From DATFVJ01 sp963826515 (GTDB lineage Bacteria > Actinomycetota > Actinomycetes > Streptosporangiales > Streptosporangiaceae), in the NCBI GenBank assembly GCA_963826515.1, contig CAWGXI010000009.1:69534-133533 (forward strand): a stretch of 64,000 bases of DNA, written 5' to 3'. Positions 18,708-27,123 of the stretch are shown here, one piece after another. Positions within the stretch are counted from its first letter, which is position 1. Every line of letters begins with the position of its first letter. The notes below the pieces were generated by a model. It saw only the letters and a program-made list of their open reading frames with translations. It had not been told where the DNA came from and made no database searches. Position numbers and translations under genes: made by a program.

Positions 18708-19666
18708 ATGGCCGGGTTGTCAGCCGATCGGCCGTTGGAGATCGTCCTCGCCGCCCGCGTGGCACGCAGTTCTACCTCGAGGGAGCTTCAAAGATCGATA
18801 TCGCCGACCGGCTGGGCATCAGCCGGTTCCGTGTCGCGCGCCTGCTCGACTCGGCGCGCGAGGCCGGCATGGTGCGCATCGAGATCGGGCTGCTGCGGGG
18901 CAGCCTTGACGCGGGTCTTTCCGCGGAGCTCTGCTCGGCCTTCGGCCTGAAGCATGCCTTCGCGTTCGACTTTCCCGACGAGGACGAGCCCGCGCTACAG
19001 CGCCGCCTTGGCGAGGCGGCCGGTCAGGTGCTGATGGACATCATCACGCCAGAAGACGTCCTCGGCATGTCCTGGTCACGTTCGCTGAGCGCGCTGGCAG
19101 CCGCGCTGACGCGGATGCCCGCGTGCCCGATCGTCCAGCTGACCGGAGCGGTGCCACCGCCCGACGGCAGGGACCTGCTCGACCTGGTCCGCAGTGTCGC
19201 GCGCATCGGCGGCGGCACCGCGCATGTGTTCTACGCGCCGATGATCGTGGACGACGCCCAGACGGCTGCCGCCATCCCCCGCCAGGCCGACGTTGCCGGT
19301 GCTTTCGCGCTCGTGCCGTCCGTGACGACAACGATGCTCGCCATAGGCGCATGGGCGCCCGGCCTGTCGACGATCTATGACGCGTGCAATTCAGCTGAGC
19401 GCGACGCCATTGCCAGGCTCGGCGTGTGCGCGGAGATGGCTGCGGTGTTCCTCGGGGAGGACGGCCGTCCCGTGGGAACCGGGCTGGACAGCCGCATGAT
19501 CGTGACACCGGGGTGGGCGCTCGCCAAGATGCCATGCGTCATCGCCGTGGCTTACGGCGTCGCCAAGAGTACCGCGGTCCGCGCGGCCATCCGCGGCGGC
19601 ATGATCCACGGCCTGATCACCCACACAAGCCTCGCTAGGGAACTGCTCAGCATCGCTCGTTCCTGA
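18708..19666 (+). pseudogene. SorC/DeoR-family sugar-responsive regulator with one-base frameshift
   Basis: The natural start appears to be ATG 18708 giving MAGLSADRPLEIVLAARVAR. A missing C near 18767 then throws the frame off, and the rest reads in another frame as QFYLEGASKIDIADRLG (HTH), ISRFRVARLLDSAREAGM, and a full SorC effector domain to HTSLARELLSIARS. A downstream in-frame start at about 18701 gives an aberrant N-terminus, so a protein with most of the HTH and the entire effector domain could still be made. It would have controlled the adjacent polyol genes. A sequencing error is also possible. Confidence 0.75.
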
Positions 19667-19859
19667 CCGGCTGGGCGCTTCTGCCGCGGAGGTTCAGGTG
19701 TGTTCGCCCTGGTCAGAAGGTGGCCATGGGCTGGCCGGTCACCGGTGCGATCCTCATCGGTACGGGGCTTGTGCAGGCCAGGACCGGCAGGGCCGCGCAG
19801 GCCGCGGTCTGACGTCCCCGCGCCGTCGGCTGCCGTCGGCCGCCGTCGGCCCTATGCGC

Positions 19860-20051
19860 GGCGGTACGGCCAAACCGGGGACTCGTGGTACGGGCCGGCG
19901 ACACGGTCGCAGGGCGCTCACGCCAGGCAGGGCGGCGACCCATGCCCTCCTTGCCCACCTCGCCGCGGCCGGATTCGACGGCGCGCCCCGTTTGCTCGCG
20001 GCTGACGCGACCAGCGGTCCGGAGATGGCGCGCGGCATCAGGAAATCATAG
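19860..20051 (+). pseudogene. Aminoglycoside phosphotransferase-like N-terminal fragment
   Basis: Two frames together give a VVRAGDTV-like start and RALTPGRAATHALLAHLAAAG, FDGAPRLLAAD, which resembles the first lobe of APH-type kinases. Everything after about residue 60 is missing. Identification rests on this one conserved stretch, so confidence is moderate. Confidence 0.45.
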
Positions 20052-20114
20052 GCGTCGGCGGCGCATCATCACGAGCAGCGGTAGCGCGGGCATCATAATG
20101 ATCAGCATGAACAT
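20046..20114 (-). CDS. Possible 22-residue membrane peptide
   Basis: ATG 20114 follows AGGAG by ten bases and encodes a strongly hydrophobic peptide, MFMLIIMMPALPLLVMMRRR and a further Arg-Leu, ending with four arginines that would anchor it inside the membrane. Nothing identifies a function. The surrounding DNA is unusually AT-rich for the window. Confidence 0.3.
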   Translation of the reverse strand: MFMLIIMMPALPLLVMMRRRRL

Positions 20115-20605
20115 GGGAGGCACGCTCCTATGCGGGTAAATGGCTTGCCTGTGCGGGTTATCTGTGGCATCTGCTCTGCTAGTCTTTGCATCTAATCTTC
20201 TCATCCAGGCAAATCTTTACACCCCGGCATTAGCAGGGCATTTCTTGAATATGTCATGGTGGTTAATAGACGGCGGCGTACCGGCGGCGTACCGTGCTGC
20301 CATAATCGGTGATACGGGGTACCGCAGCGTCGCGGCATCGTCACAAATCTGAACGAAGCTGGCGCCGTCGTCAAGCAGAGGACGGTCGCCCCAGCCTTTA
20401 GCAGATCAAGGCCCCCGGGTCGGCCAACCGCTGCCGCGCAAGGCATCGCTGCCGCTCAGCCCGGAATCCGCTTGGCCAGCCACTGGCCGACCTGTGGCCA
20501 CACGCGGCCCGACCTCGCATAAAGGTCACGTTAGTATCACTATCTGGTCGAGGCGTCATCTTCTCCTCTCCGCAGGCGCGTCTCCCCAGGTGCGCAGGCG
20601 CGGCG
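20115..20605. other. Low-GC intergenic region
   Basis: Roughly 490 bases with markedly lower GC than the surroundings, especially 20130-20280, and a short duplicated GGCGTACC at about 20275-20292. No ORF with family features. It may be foreign DNA or a promoter-rich spacer. Confidence 0.35.
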
Positions 20606-21358
20606 CTAGGGCCGCAGGTAGGAGGCGCCGTTGAGATCCACGATGGTGCCGCTGGCCCATTCGGCCCGCGCCGATGCGAGGTACACCACGGCTGCGGCAA
20701 CTTCATCGGGGCGGGCCACCCGCCCAAACGGGCTTTGCCCGCGGATCTGATCGCCGGACGGCCCGGCGAGGTGGCTGGCCGCCATGTCCGTCTCGACATA
20801 GCCCGGTGCGACGGTGGCGACCGCTATGCCGTGCGGAGCCAGGGCCCGCGCCAGCGACTGGCCGAACGCGTTCAGCCCCGCCTTGCTCGCTCCGTAGGCA
20901 GGCTGGTTGGGCTCGCCGCGGAATGCGCCCCGCGAGGAAATATTGACGATGCGCCCGCCGCCCCGGGCGATCATGTGCCGGACGGCGCACCAGGTCACGT
21001 TCGCGGCACCGACGAGGTTGACCCCGAGCGTCGCATGCCAGGCCGCCTGCCACTCCTCGTAGGACACTTCGGTGATCCGATGCGGCGTGAATACGCCGGC
21101 ATTGTTCACCAGCACATCGAGGCCGCCGAGGGCCTCGCTGGACTGGTCTACCATCTGCCGTACCGCGCGCGGGTCGGCCAGGTCGGCCTGGACCGCGACG
21201 TGCCCGCTGCCGGGAAGCCCCGCCACCACCTCCGCGGCCAGGCCGGCCGAGTGGCCATGATGGACAGCGATCCGGTCGCCCAGCCCGGCAAACGCCTGCG
21301 CTACCGCGCGACCGATACCCCTAGCCGCCCCTGTCACCAAGATTGCACGCGCGCTCAC
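20606..21358 (-). CDS. SDR-family NAD(P)-dependent oxidoreductase
   Basis: A 250-residue classical short-chain dehydrogenase from the GTG at 21358. The cofactor loop is VTGAARGIGRAVAQAF, the structural motif is LVNNAGVF, the catalytic serine is in IVNISSRGAF and the YxxxK pair is in YGASKAGLNAFG. The C-terminal GTIVDLNGASYLRP matches 3-ketoacyl-reductase-like members. The substrate is unknown. It is divergent from the GNAT gene, with 104 bases between. Confidence 0.9.
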   Translation of the reverse strand: MSARAILVTGAARGIGRAVAQAFAGLGDRIAVHHGHSAGLAAEVVAGLPGSGHVAVQADLADPRAVRQMVDQSSEALGGLDVLVNNAGVFTPHRITEVSYEEWQAAWHATLGVNLVGAANVTWCAVRHMIARGGGRIVNISSRGAFRGEPNQPAYGASKAGLNAFGQSLARALAPHGIAVATVAPGYVETDMAASHLAGPSGDQIRGQSPFGRVARPDEVAAAVVYLASARAEWASGTIVDLNGASYLRP

Positions 21359-21462
21359 CTGATCGACCCTAATCCTCAACCGGCAGCCGTGCCGCATCAC
21401 TCCCGCCGGCCCAACGTGGCGAGCTTGGCTCGTTGCGCTGCTGAGGTGCGTAGCGTGGCAGC

Positions 21463-21963
21463 GTGACAAATGATTACAAGGTCATCCTGGCGGACGCGAC
21501 AAGGCTGGACGAAGTTGAGCCACTGTTCAAGGCGATGGTTGAGCACCACCGCGTGGTGGCCGGTGATCAGTGGCCGGTCAGGAAAGGCGACGAGGCGTGG
21601 CACCGGCGGCGGGGCCAGTACGGCGGCTGGCTGGCGAGCGGCAGCGCGTGGCTGCTGCTGGCAGTCAAGGCAGCAGCGCCGGACCAGGCCGCCGTCGGAT
21701 ACGCGATGGCACGGCTGACCGAGCCCGGGCCGACGTGGGACCTCGGGGAGTCGGTCGGTGAGCTGGAATCCCTCGCGGTCGCCGGGCACGCCCGCGGCTC
21801 GGGAACCGGAACGATGCTCGCGGACGCGGCCCGTGATCTCCTGCGGGCAAAGGGAACCGGTTACTGGTCGGTTAGCGTCGTAGCTGCAAACGCCGGCGCG
21901 CTGCGTCTTTACGACCGCCTGGGGTTCCGTCCGTACTACCAGCAGCTCCTCGCGCCGCTGTGA
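21463..21963 (+). CDS. GNAT-family N-acetyltransferase
   Basis: A 166-residue acetyl-CoA-dependent transferase from GTG 21463. Motif A is the pyrophosphate-binding GHARGSGTGTMLADAARD, followed by the beta strand YWSVSVVAANAGALRLYDRLGF typical of the family. The acceptor is unknown. Complete and undamaged. Confidence 0.9.
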   Translation: MTNDYKVILADATRLDEVEPLFKAMVEHHRVVAGDQWPVRKGDEAWHRRRGQYGGWLASGSAWLLLAVKAAAPDQAAVGYAMARLTEPGPTWDLGESVGELESLAVAGHARGSGTGTMLADAARDLLRAKGTGYWSVSVVAANAGALRLYDRLGFRPYYQQLLAPL

Positions 21964-21982
21964 GGTAGTGACTGGAGCTTGA

Positions 21983-22258
21983 CTAGAGCACACCGTCAGC
22001 CGGGTCGCCCACCACGCCCGCCTTCGCGCCGCCGACCCGCTCGCCTAGCGCCGCGAACTTGCGGGTCATGGCCTGGGCAAGCAGCGCTACCTCGGCTCTG
22101 GTGACGTCGGGCGCCAGGCGCGTACCGCCGGCGCAGATGAGGGCGCCGGGAAGGTCGAATACGACGAACCCGGCAACCGAGCTCAGCTGGATGATCTCCG
22201 GCTCGCGCCTACCGCCTCCAGCGTCCGGTCGCCTGGCATGCCGCCTCCGATGATCCAA
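21983..22258 (-). pseudogene. Glu/Leu/Phe/Val dehydrogenase N-terminal fragment
   Basis: The frame contains GFVVFDLPGALICAGGTRLA, APDVTRAEVALLAQAMTRK and GERVGGAKAGVVGDPAD, matching the dimerisation domain of amino-acid dehydrogenases, where the VGGAKAG lysine lies near the active site. It stops after DGVL, so the Rossmann domain (over 200 residues) is absent. Confidence 0.62.
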
Positions 22259-22311
22259 TCGCGGGCACCGGCTGCCAGTGAGTCTGCCGTACTACCCTGC
22301 CGGGGGCCCTT

Positions 22312-23298
22312 TCAGACGGCGCGCAGCAGCCGCTCCGGCTCGGCAAATAGCTGCGCACGGGCAGTTTCGATCGCTGAGCGGATGCTAAAGCCGACGGCCC
22401 GGGCCACCGGCGGCGGGAAGGCGTTGCCGATCTGGCGGTAGGCCGCCGTCTTGCGTCCCGAGAAATGCCAGGTCGGAGGGAAGCCTTGGATGGCTGCCGC
22501 CATTGGCAGGGTCAGCCTCGGAATGTGATTGATGGGGTCGGACGGCTTTGGCGGCGCATCGGCCAGGCCCTTGCCGTCGACGTGAAGCTGGCGCCAGGCC
22601 TCGCGGGCGCGCGTCGGGCCAAGATCGGGCCCGCCGTGTTTGCGTGAGCCGCCTACCAGGGTTGCCCCTACGCCGTTGGCCTTGCTGGCCCACGCGTCGG
22701 CTCCCTTCCAGCCATCGGCGGCCATGAGATCACGGAGAGCCTCGCCGACGGTCGGCGGTGTCTTGATGGCCCTCGGCCACTCGAAGTGCTCATAGGCATC
22801 AGCCGTCACGGCCACCAGGATGAAGCGTGGGCGCAGTTGCGGCACGCCGAACTCGCTGGCATTCAGCACTTGCCAGCCGGCCTGGTAGCCAAGCTTGTGC
22901 AGCCGGTCGAGAACCTGCTCGCGGTAGCCCGCGAAGCGCGCCGTGGCCAGGCCGCGAACATTCTCGAGCATCACCGCGGCCGGTTCGCACTCCTCGACGA
23001 GGCGCAGCGCCTGGGGGAATAGATCGCGTTCGTCGTCGGCGCCAAGCTGCTTACCCGCGATCGAGAACGGCGGGCACGGTACGCCGCCCGCGAGAAGGCC
23101 GACACGCTGGTAGCCGGCGCCCTTGAAGTAATGAACGTCCCGTTGGATCACGTTCCACTGTGGCCGGTTCAGCCGCAGCGTCTCACACGCGTCCAGGTCG
23201 ATCTCGACCGCTGCAAGATGGGTGAAGCCCGCCTGTTCGAGGCCGAGCGACTGGCCGCCCGCGCCGGCGCATATCTCGAGGCAGGTCAGTTCAGGCAC
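22312..23298 (-). CDS. DNA (cytosine-5-)-methyltransferase
   Basis: A 328-residue C5-methyltransferase starting at GTG 23298. The motifs are in canonical order: I (SAM binding) LEICAGAGGQSLGLEQAGF, IV (catalytic cysteine) GGVPCPPFS, VI AAVMLENVRG, VIII VPQLRPRFILVAV, then a variable target-recognition region, and IX/X RLTLPMAAAIQGFP and YRQIGNAFPPPVARAVG. PCPPFS instead of PCQPFS is a known variant. No restriction endonuclease gene adjoins it, so it is probably an orphan (solitary) methyltransferase. A decayed Vsr repair gene lies far away at 60.9 kb. Confidence 0.92.
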   Translation of the reverse strand: MPELTCLEICAGAGGQSLGLEQAGFTHLAAVEIDLDACETLRLNRPQWNVIQRDVHYFKGAGYQRVGLLAGGVPCPPFSIAGKQLGADDERDLFPQALRLVEECEPAAVMLENVRGLATARFAGYREQVLDRLHKLGYQAGWQVLNASEFGVPQLRPRFILVAVTADAYEHFEWPRAIKTPPTVGEALRDLMAADGWKGADAWASKANGVGATLVGGSRKHGGPDLGPTRAREAWRQLHVDGKGLADAPPKPSDPINHIPRLTLPMAAAIQGFPPTWHFSGRKTAAYRQIGNAFPPPVARAVGFSIRSAIETARAQLFAEPERLLRAV

Positions 23299-23647
23299 AG
23301 CGGGCCCCCATCGCGTTAAGGCTCGTTCCCGGCCAGGTGGGCCGATTGCTCGGCAATTGAATCGAGGGTGAAGGAGGTGCCACGGGCCGCACGCGGCCCT
23401 GCGGTGCGCGCAAGCCTCCCCACGCTCCGGTACTCTACAGATCTTAGTGATCCACTTCCGCGAGTCGATCGCACACGCGTTCGACGTGTCGCGGCAGGAA
23501 GCCCGGTGACCAAGCTCGGTGACCAGACCGGTGCATGCCACCCGGCCATGATCCACGGTTGGCTGGTACTGGCGGAGCCGGCCCTGGGCCGATCGTCCTG
23601 CGGCGGCCACGGCAGCCGCTCACGGCGACTTTCATCTGGGCGCTCGC
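23299..23647. other. Intergenic region
   Basis: About 350 bases between the methyltransferase start and the end of modC. It contains an AT-rich patch (CTCTACAGATCTTAGTGATCC near 23437) that could be a promoter, but no ORF with family features. Confidence 0.35.
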
Positions 23648-24742
23648 TCACCCTTGCTGGCCGTGGTCGCGGGTGTAGACCTCAAGGTCGGTGGCCTTGA
23701 CGGTGAGCCACACGCGGCTGCCCGGAATCAGTGAAAGCTCCGCGACGGCTGCTGGGGTGACGTCGACGAGCGCGGGTGGCTGCCCGTCGAGGTCGAGGCG
23801 GACCCGGTCGGCCAGCAGCGTCAGCCCGGTGATCCGCGCCTGCCACGTGTTGCGGGCGCTGGTGGCCTGTGGGCGCTGGCTGCTGACGACCACCGCGGAC
23901 GGGCGGACCGCGACCAGCACGTCACCGTGCTGGCCGTGGTCGGGAATGACGAAGGTCCCGCCGGCGGCCAGGTCCACTCCCGCTCCGCCGGCGCGGCCGG
24001 AGTACAGGTTCAGCCCGACGAGCCTGGCCACGTACTCGGTGGCGGGCCTGCGGGCGACCTGCGCGGGTGTGCCTTCCTGGACGATCCGCCCATCTTCGAG
24101 GACAAGCAACCGGTCGGCGAGCACCAGCGCCTCGAGGGGATCGTGGGTGACCAGCAGGCACGGCCCGGTGAAGTCTGACAGGTGCCGCCTGAGCTCGGCC
24201 TGCACGCCAAGACGGGTACGCGCATCCAAAGCCGACAGTGGCTCGTCAAGCAGCAGCAGCGCGGGCTCGCCGGCGAGGGCCCGGGCGAGCGCGGCCCGCT
24301 GCGCCTGCCCACCTGACAGGTCCGCAGGTTTCCGGCCGGCGAGGCCGGTCAGGCCGAGTCGGCCTAGCCAGTAATCGGCGGCCGACCTGGCCGCCCGCTT
24401 GCCCAGGCCGCGGGCGCGCGGCGAGAAGGCTACGTTTTCCAGCACGCTCAGGTGGGGGAACAGCCGGTAGTCCTGGAACACGAAACCCACCGGCCGGCCC
24501 GCGGTCTCGACGAATGCGCCGGTGCCCGCGTCGTCGAGGACCTGCCCGGCGAGCACGATGCGGCCTGCGGCGACCGGCGTCAGCCCGGCGAGCGCGCTGA
24601 GCAGCGTGGACTTCCCTGCCCCGTTCGGCCCAAGCACGCCGAGCACCTGACCGGCCGCAGCGGTGAGGGCGGCTCTGAGGGTGAAGCCGCCGCGCCTGAT
24701 CTCGGCGTCGACTACGAGGCCGCCGCTTGCTTCGCCGATCAC
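23648..24742 (-). CDS. modC: Molybdate ABC transporter ATP-binding protein
   Basis: A 364-residue ATPase energising molybdate import. Walker A is GPNGAGKSTLL, the Q-loop is VFQDYRLFPHLS, the signature is DLSGGQAQRAALARAL, Walker B is LLLLDEPLSALDA and the H-loop is LLVTHDPLEAL. A C-terminal TOBE domain (about residues 290-358) binds oxyanion and regulates transport. The GTG start overlaps the modB stop (GTGA). Last gene of the mod operon. Confidence 0.93.
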   Translation of the reverse strand: MIGEASGGLVVDAEIRRGGFTLRAALTAAAGQVLGVLGPNGAGKSTLLSALAGLTPVAAGRIVLAGQVLDDAGTGAFVETAGRPVGFVFQDYRLFPHLSVLENVAFSPRARGLGKRAARSAADYWLGRLGLTGLAGRKPADLSGGQAQRAALARALAGEPALLLLDEPLSALDARTRLGVQAELRRHLSDFTGPCLLVTHDPLEALVLADRLLVLEDGRIVQEGTPAQVARRPATEYVARLVGLNLYSGRAGGAGVDLAAGGTFVIPDHGQHGDVLVAVRPSAVVVSSQRPQATSARNTWQARITGLTLLADRVRLDLDGQPPALVDVTPAAVAELSLIPGSRVWLTVKATDLEVYTRDHGQQG

Positions 24743-25617
24743 GGGGCTGAGCCGCCCCGCAGCCAGCGGTCGCGAAGCGAGACCAGCACGACGACCGATA
24801 CAAGCAGCAGCACCAGGCTGAGCGCGATCGCGGCCTCGGGATCATTCTCCAGTGCATAGTAGACGGCGATGGGCATGGTCTCGGTCCGCCCAGGGAAGCT
24901 GCCGGCGAAGGTGATCGTGGCCCCGAACTCGCCCAGGGCTCGCGCCCAGCACAAGACGGCGCCCGCGCCAAGCGATGGGGCGATCATCGGCACGGTGACC
25001 CGGCGGAACACGATCATCCGGCCCGCGCCCAAGGTGGCCGCCGCTTCCTCGAAGCCCTGATCGGCCGAGCGCAGCGCCCCTTCGACGGTGATGATCAGGA
25101 ACGGCATCGCCACGAAGGTCTCCGCCATCACGACGGCCATGGGCGTGAACGGGATCGTCAGCCCGAACCAGGAATCCAGGAACCTGCCGACGACCCCGTC
25201 ACGGCCGAACGCGAGCAGCAGCGCGACCCCGCCGACCACAGGCGGGAGCACCAGTGGCAGCGTCACGAGGGCGCGCAGCAGCCGCTGCCCTGGAAAGCTG
25301 CCCCGGGCCAGCACCCACGCCAGCGGCACCCCGATAACCACAGAGATCGCTGTGGCCGCCGACGCGGTCCATAGCGACAGCGTGAGGGCCTGCGTCGCGT
25401 CGGTACCGCTCAGCACCGATCCCAGCCTGCCCCACGGAGCACGAATGATCAGCGCGATCAAGGGCAGCACCAGGAAGGCGACTGCGACAAGCGCCGGCGC
25501 GAGCAGCGGCGCGGGCGCCGACCTTGAACCCCCACCCCGGGCGGCGCGGCGGGCCCGCTCGCGCGCGGTCAGCCGCGACGGCGTAGCGGCTGACCCCACG
25601 CTGTCGGCAGTGTCCAC
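24739..25617 (-). CDS. modB: Molybdate ABC transporter permease
   Basis: The inner-membrane channel subunit, with about six helices and the permease EAA loop SADQGFEEAAATLGAG before FRRVTVPMIAPSLGAG, which contacts ModC. I chose GTG 25617 (VDTADSVGSAATPSR), 22 bases after modA ends; the open frame extends further but overlaps modA. The N-terminus is a long basic cytoplasmic tail before the first helix (LLAPALVAVAFLVLPLIALI). It overlaps modC by four bases. Confidence 0.92.
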   Translation of the reverse strand: MDTADSVGSAATPSRLTARERARRAARGGGSRSAPAPLLAPALVAVAFLVLPLIALIIRAPWGRLGSVLSGTDATQALTLSLWTASAATAISVVIGVPLAWVLARGSFPGQRLLRALVTLPLVLPPVVGGVALLLAFGRDGVVGRFLDSWFGLTIPFTPMAVVMAETFVAMPFLIITVEGALRSADQGFEEAAATLGAGRMIVFRRVTVPMIAPSLGAGAVLCWARALGEFGATITFAGSFPGRTETMPIAVYYALENDPEAAIALSLVLLLVSVVVLVSLRDRWLRGGSAP

Positions 25618-25639
25618 TGTGGCCGCGCCGGGGCTCCGG

Positions 25640-26452
25640 TCAGGGCTTCTCGAATCCAGCGGCGGCGAGCACGCTCTGGCCCGCGGGAGACGCAACATAA
25701 GCGGCGAAGGCCTGCGCGGTGGCCGCGTTGCTGCTCTTGCTGATCGGGGCGATCGGGTAGGCGGTGGAGGCGTTGACGTTGGCCCGGATGACGACGCCCT
25801 TGACCTTTGTGCCTGCGGCCTTCACGTCTGTCACGTAGACCACGCCGGCGTCGACGGCATCGAGTTCGACCTTGCTCAGGACCGACTTCACGTCCGGTTC
25901 GAGGGTGACCGGCTTAACGGTGATCTTGGCATTCTTGAACACCTTCGCCGCGGTGACTCCGCACGGCACCTGCGGCTGGCACAACGCGACCTTGACGGAC
26001 GACTTGGCCAGGTCGTCAACTGATGTGACGCCCGCCGGGTTGGCCGGCGGCACCGCCACCTCCATCACGTTGTTGGCGAACGTCACGGGATTGGAGGCGT
26101 CACCGGCGGTGACAACCCGCTGCATGTTCGTCGGGCTCGCCGAGGCGAATACGTCGGCGGGCGCGCCGTTGACGATCTGGGTGGCTAGGGCGGAGCTCGC
26201 GCCGAAGCTGAACGTGACCTTCACGCCCGGATGAGCGGTCTCGAACTGCTTTCCGAGCTGGGTAAAGGTCCCCTGCAGCGAGGCCGCAGCGAACACGGTG
26301 ATCGATCCCGACAACGACGGCGAGGCGGCACTGCTGGTGCTCGACGGCGTCGCCGGGCTTCCGGAAGTGCTGCTTGACCCGCAGCCAGCCAGGGTGGATG
26401 CGGCAATCCCGACGATCCCGGCTGCGGCAAAGGTGACGGTCATGCGGCGCAC
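25640..26452 (-). CDS. modA: Molybdate-binding lipoprotein
   Basis: The substrate-binding protein of the molybdate importer. A lipoprotein signal with lipobox STLAGC (cysteine about residue 24) is followed by a Ser/Thr-rich linker. The mature part begins ITVFAAASLQGTFTQLGK and contains the oxyanion-binding FSFGASSALATQI, DVFASAS and VYVTDVKAAGTKVKG regions. GTG 26452 has AGGAG six bases upstream and is preferred over ATG 26443. Attached to the outer face of the membrane; first transporter gene of the operon. Confidence 0.94.
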   Translation of the reverse strand: MRRMTVTFAAAGIVGIAASTLAGCGSSSTSGSPATPSSTSSAASPSLSGSITVFAAASLQGTFTQLGKQFETAHPGVKVTFSFGASSALATQIVNGAPADVFASASPTNMQRVVTAGDASNPVTFANNVMEVAVPPANPAGVTSVDDLAKSSVKVALCQPQVPCGVTAAKVFKNAKITVKPVTLEPDVKSVLSKVELDAVDAGVVYVTDVKAAGTKVKGVVIRANVNASTAYPIAPISKSSNAATAQAFAAYVASPAGQSVLAAAGFEKP

Positions 26453-26486
26453 TGTGAACTCCTAGATTGTCTAGCCTCAGGTCGGA

Positions 26487-26897
26487 TCAGCGGATCTCGG
26501 GGATCTCGATCGATACGTTTGTCGCCTTGACCGCGGCGACCGCGAGCACGCCGGGCTCCAGGCCGAGTTCGTCGGCGGCCTCGCGGCTGAGCAGCGAAAC
26601 GAACCTGTGCGGCCCCGCCTGGATCTCCACCTGAGCCATCACGGTGTCCCGCACCACGCGGGTGACCAGGCCGCTGAACCGGTTCCGCACCGAATGAGCG
26701 GCAGCCGCACCGCTGTCTGCGCGACCAGCCGACTCGGCTCGCTCCTGAGCGAACCGCGCCAGCGCGGCTCCGTCCACAGCGAGCCGCCCGGCCGAGTCCG
26801 TGGTGCTCTCGATCCGGCCACCATCCGCCCAGCGGCGCACAGTGTCGTAGCTGACCCCGAGCAGGTCAGCGGCGTCCCTGATCCGAAACGTCGGCAC
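26487..26897 (-). CDS. HTH-TOBE molybdate-responsive regulator
   Basis: A 136-residue protein with a MerR/excisionase-type helix-turn-helix at residues 1-50 (RIRDAADLLGVSYDTVRRWADGG) and a single molbindin/TOBE domain at about 68-133 (RNRFSGLVTRVVRDTVMAQV, SREAADELGLEPGVL, VKATNVSIEIP). This arrangement is the actinobacterial counterpart of ModE. It lies 34 bases ahead of modA on the same strand and probably senses molybdate and controls the operon, including itself. GTG start after AAGGTCGCAGG. Confidence 0.85.
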   Translation of the reverse strand: MPTFRIRDAADLLGVSYDTVRRWADGGRIESTTDSAGRLAVDGAALARFAQERAESAGRADSGAAAAHSVRNRFSGLVTRVVRDTVMAQVEIQAGPHRFVSLLSREAADELGLEPGVLAVAAVKATNVSIEIPEIR

Positions 26898-27123
26898 CCT
26901 GCGACCTTAATGCAAACGCGGCCAGAAGGACAGTGCGGTGGCGCATCAGCAAGTGCCACGCGCTGGAGGAGACGCATTTACGTCGGCCCCGGTTCGCCTG
27001 CCATCAGTGATCTCATAAATGGCGAAAATGCGGCTGTCGCAGCTGACCCGCCCCGGCCGCGCGTGCCGCCCGCCGTGCCGGTGCGTGATCTGCCGGGTTC
27101 AGTCGCGGGTGGCCAAGATGACG

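Noticed and set aside
20140..20352. 70-residue plus-strand ORF in the low-GC patch
   Set aside because: No ribosome binding site, no family features, and the frame is explained by low local stop frequency.
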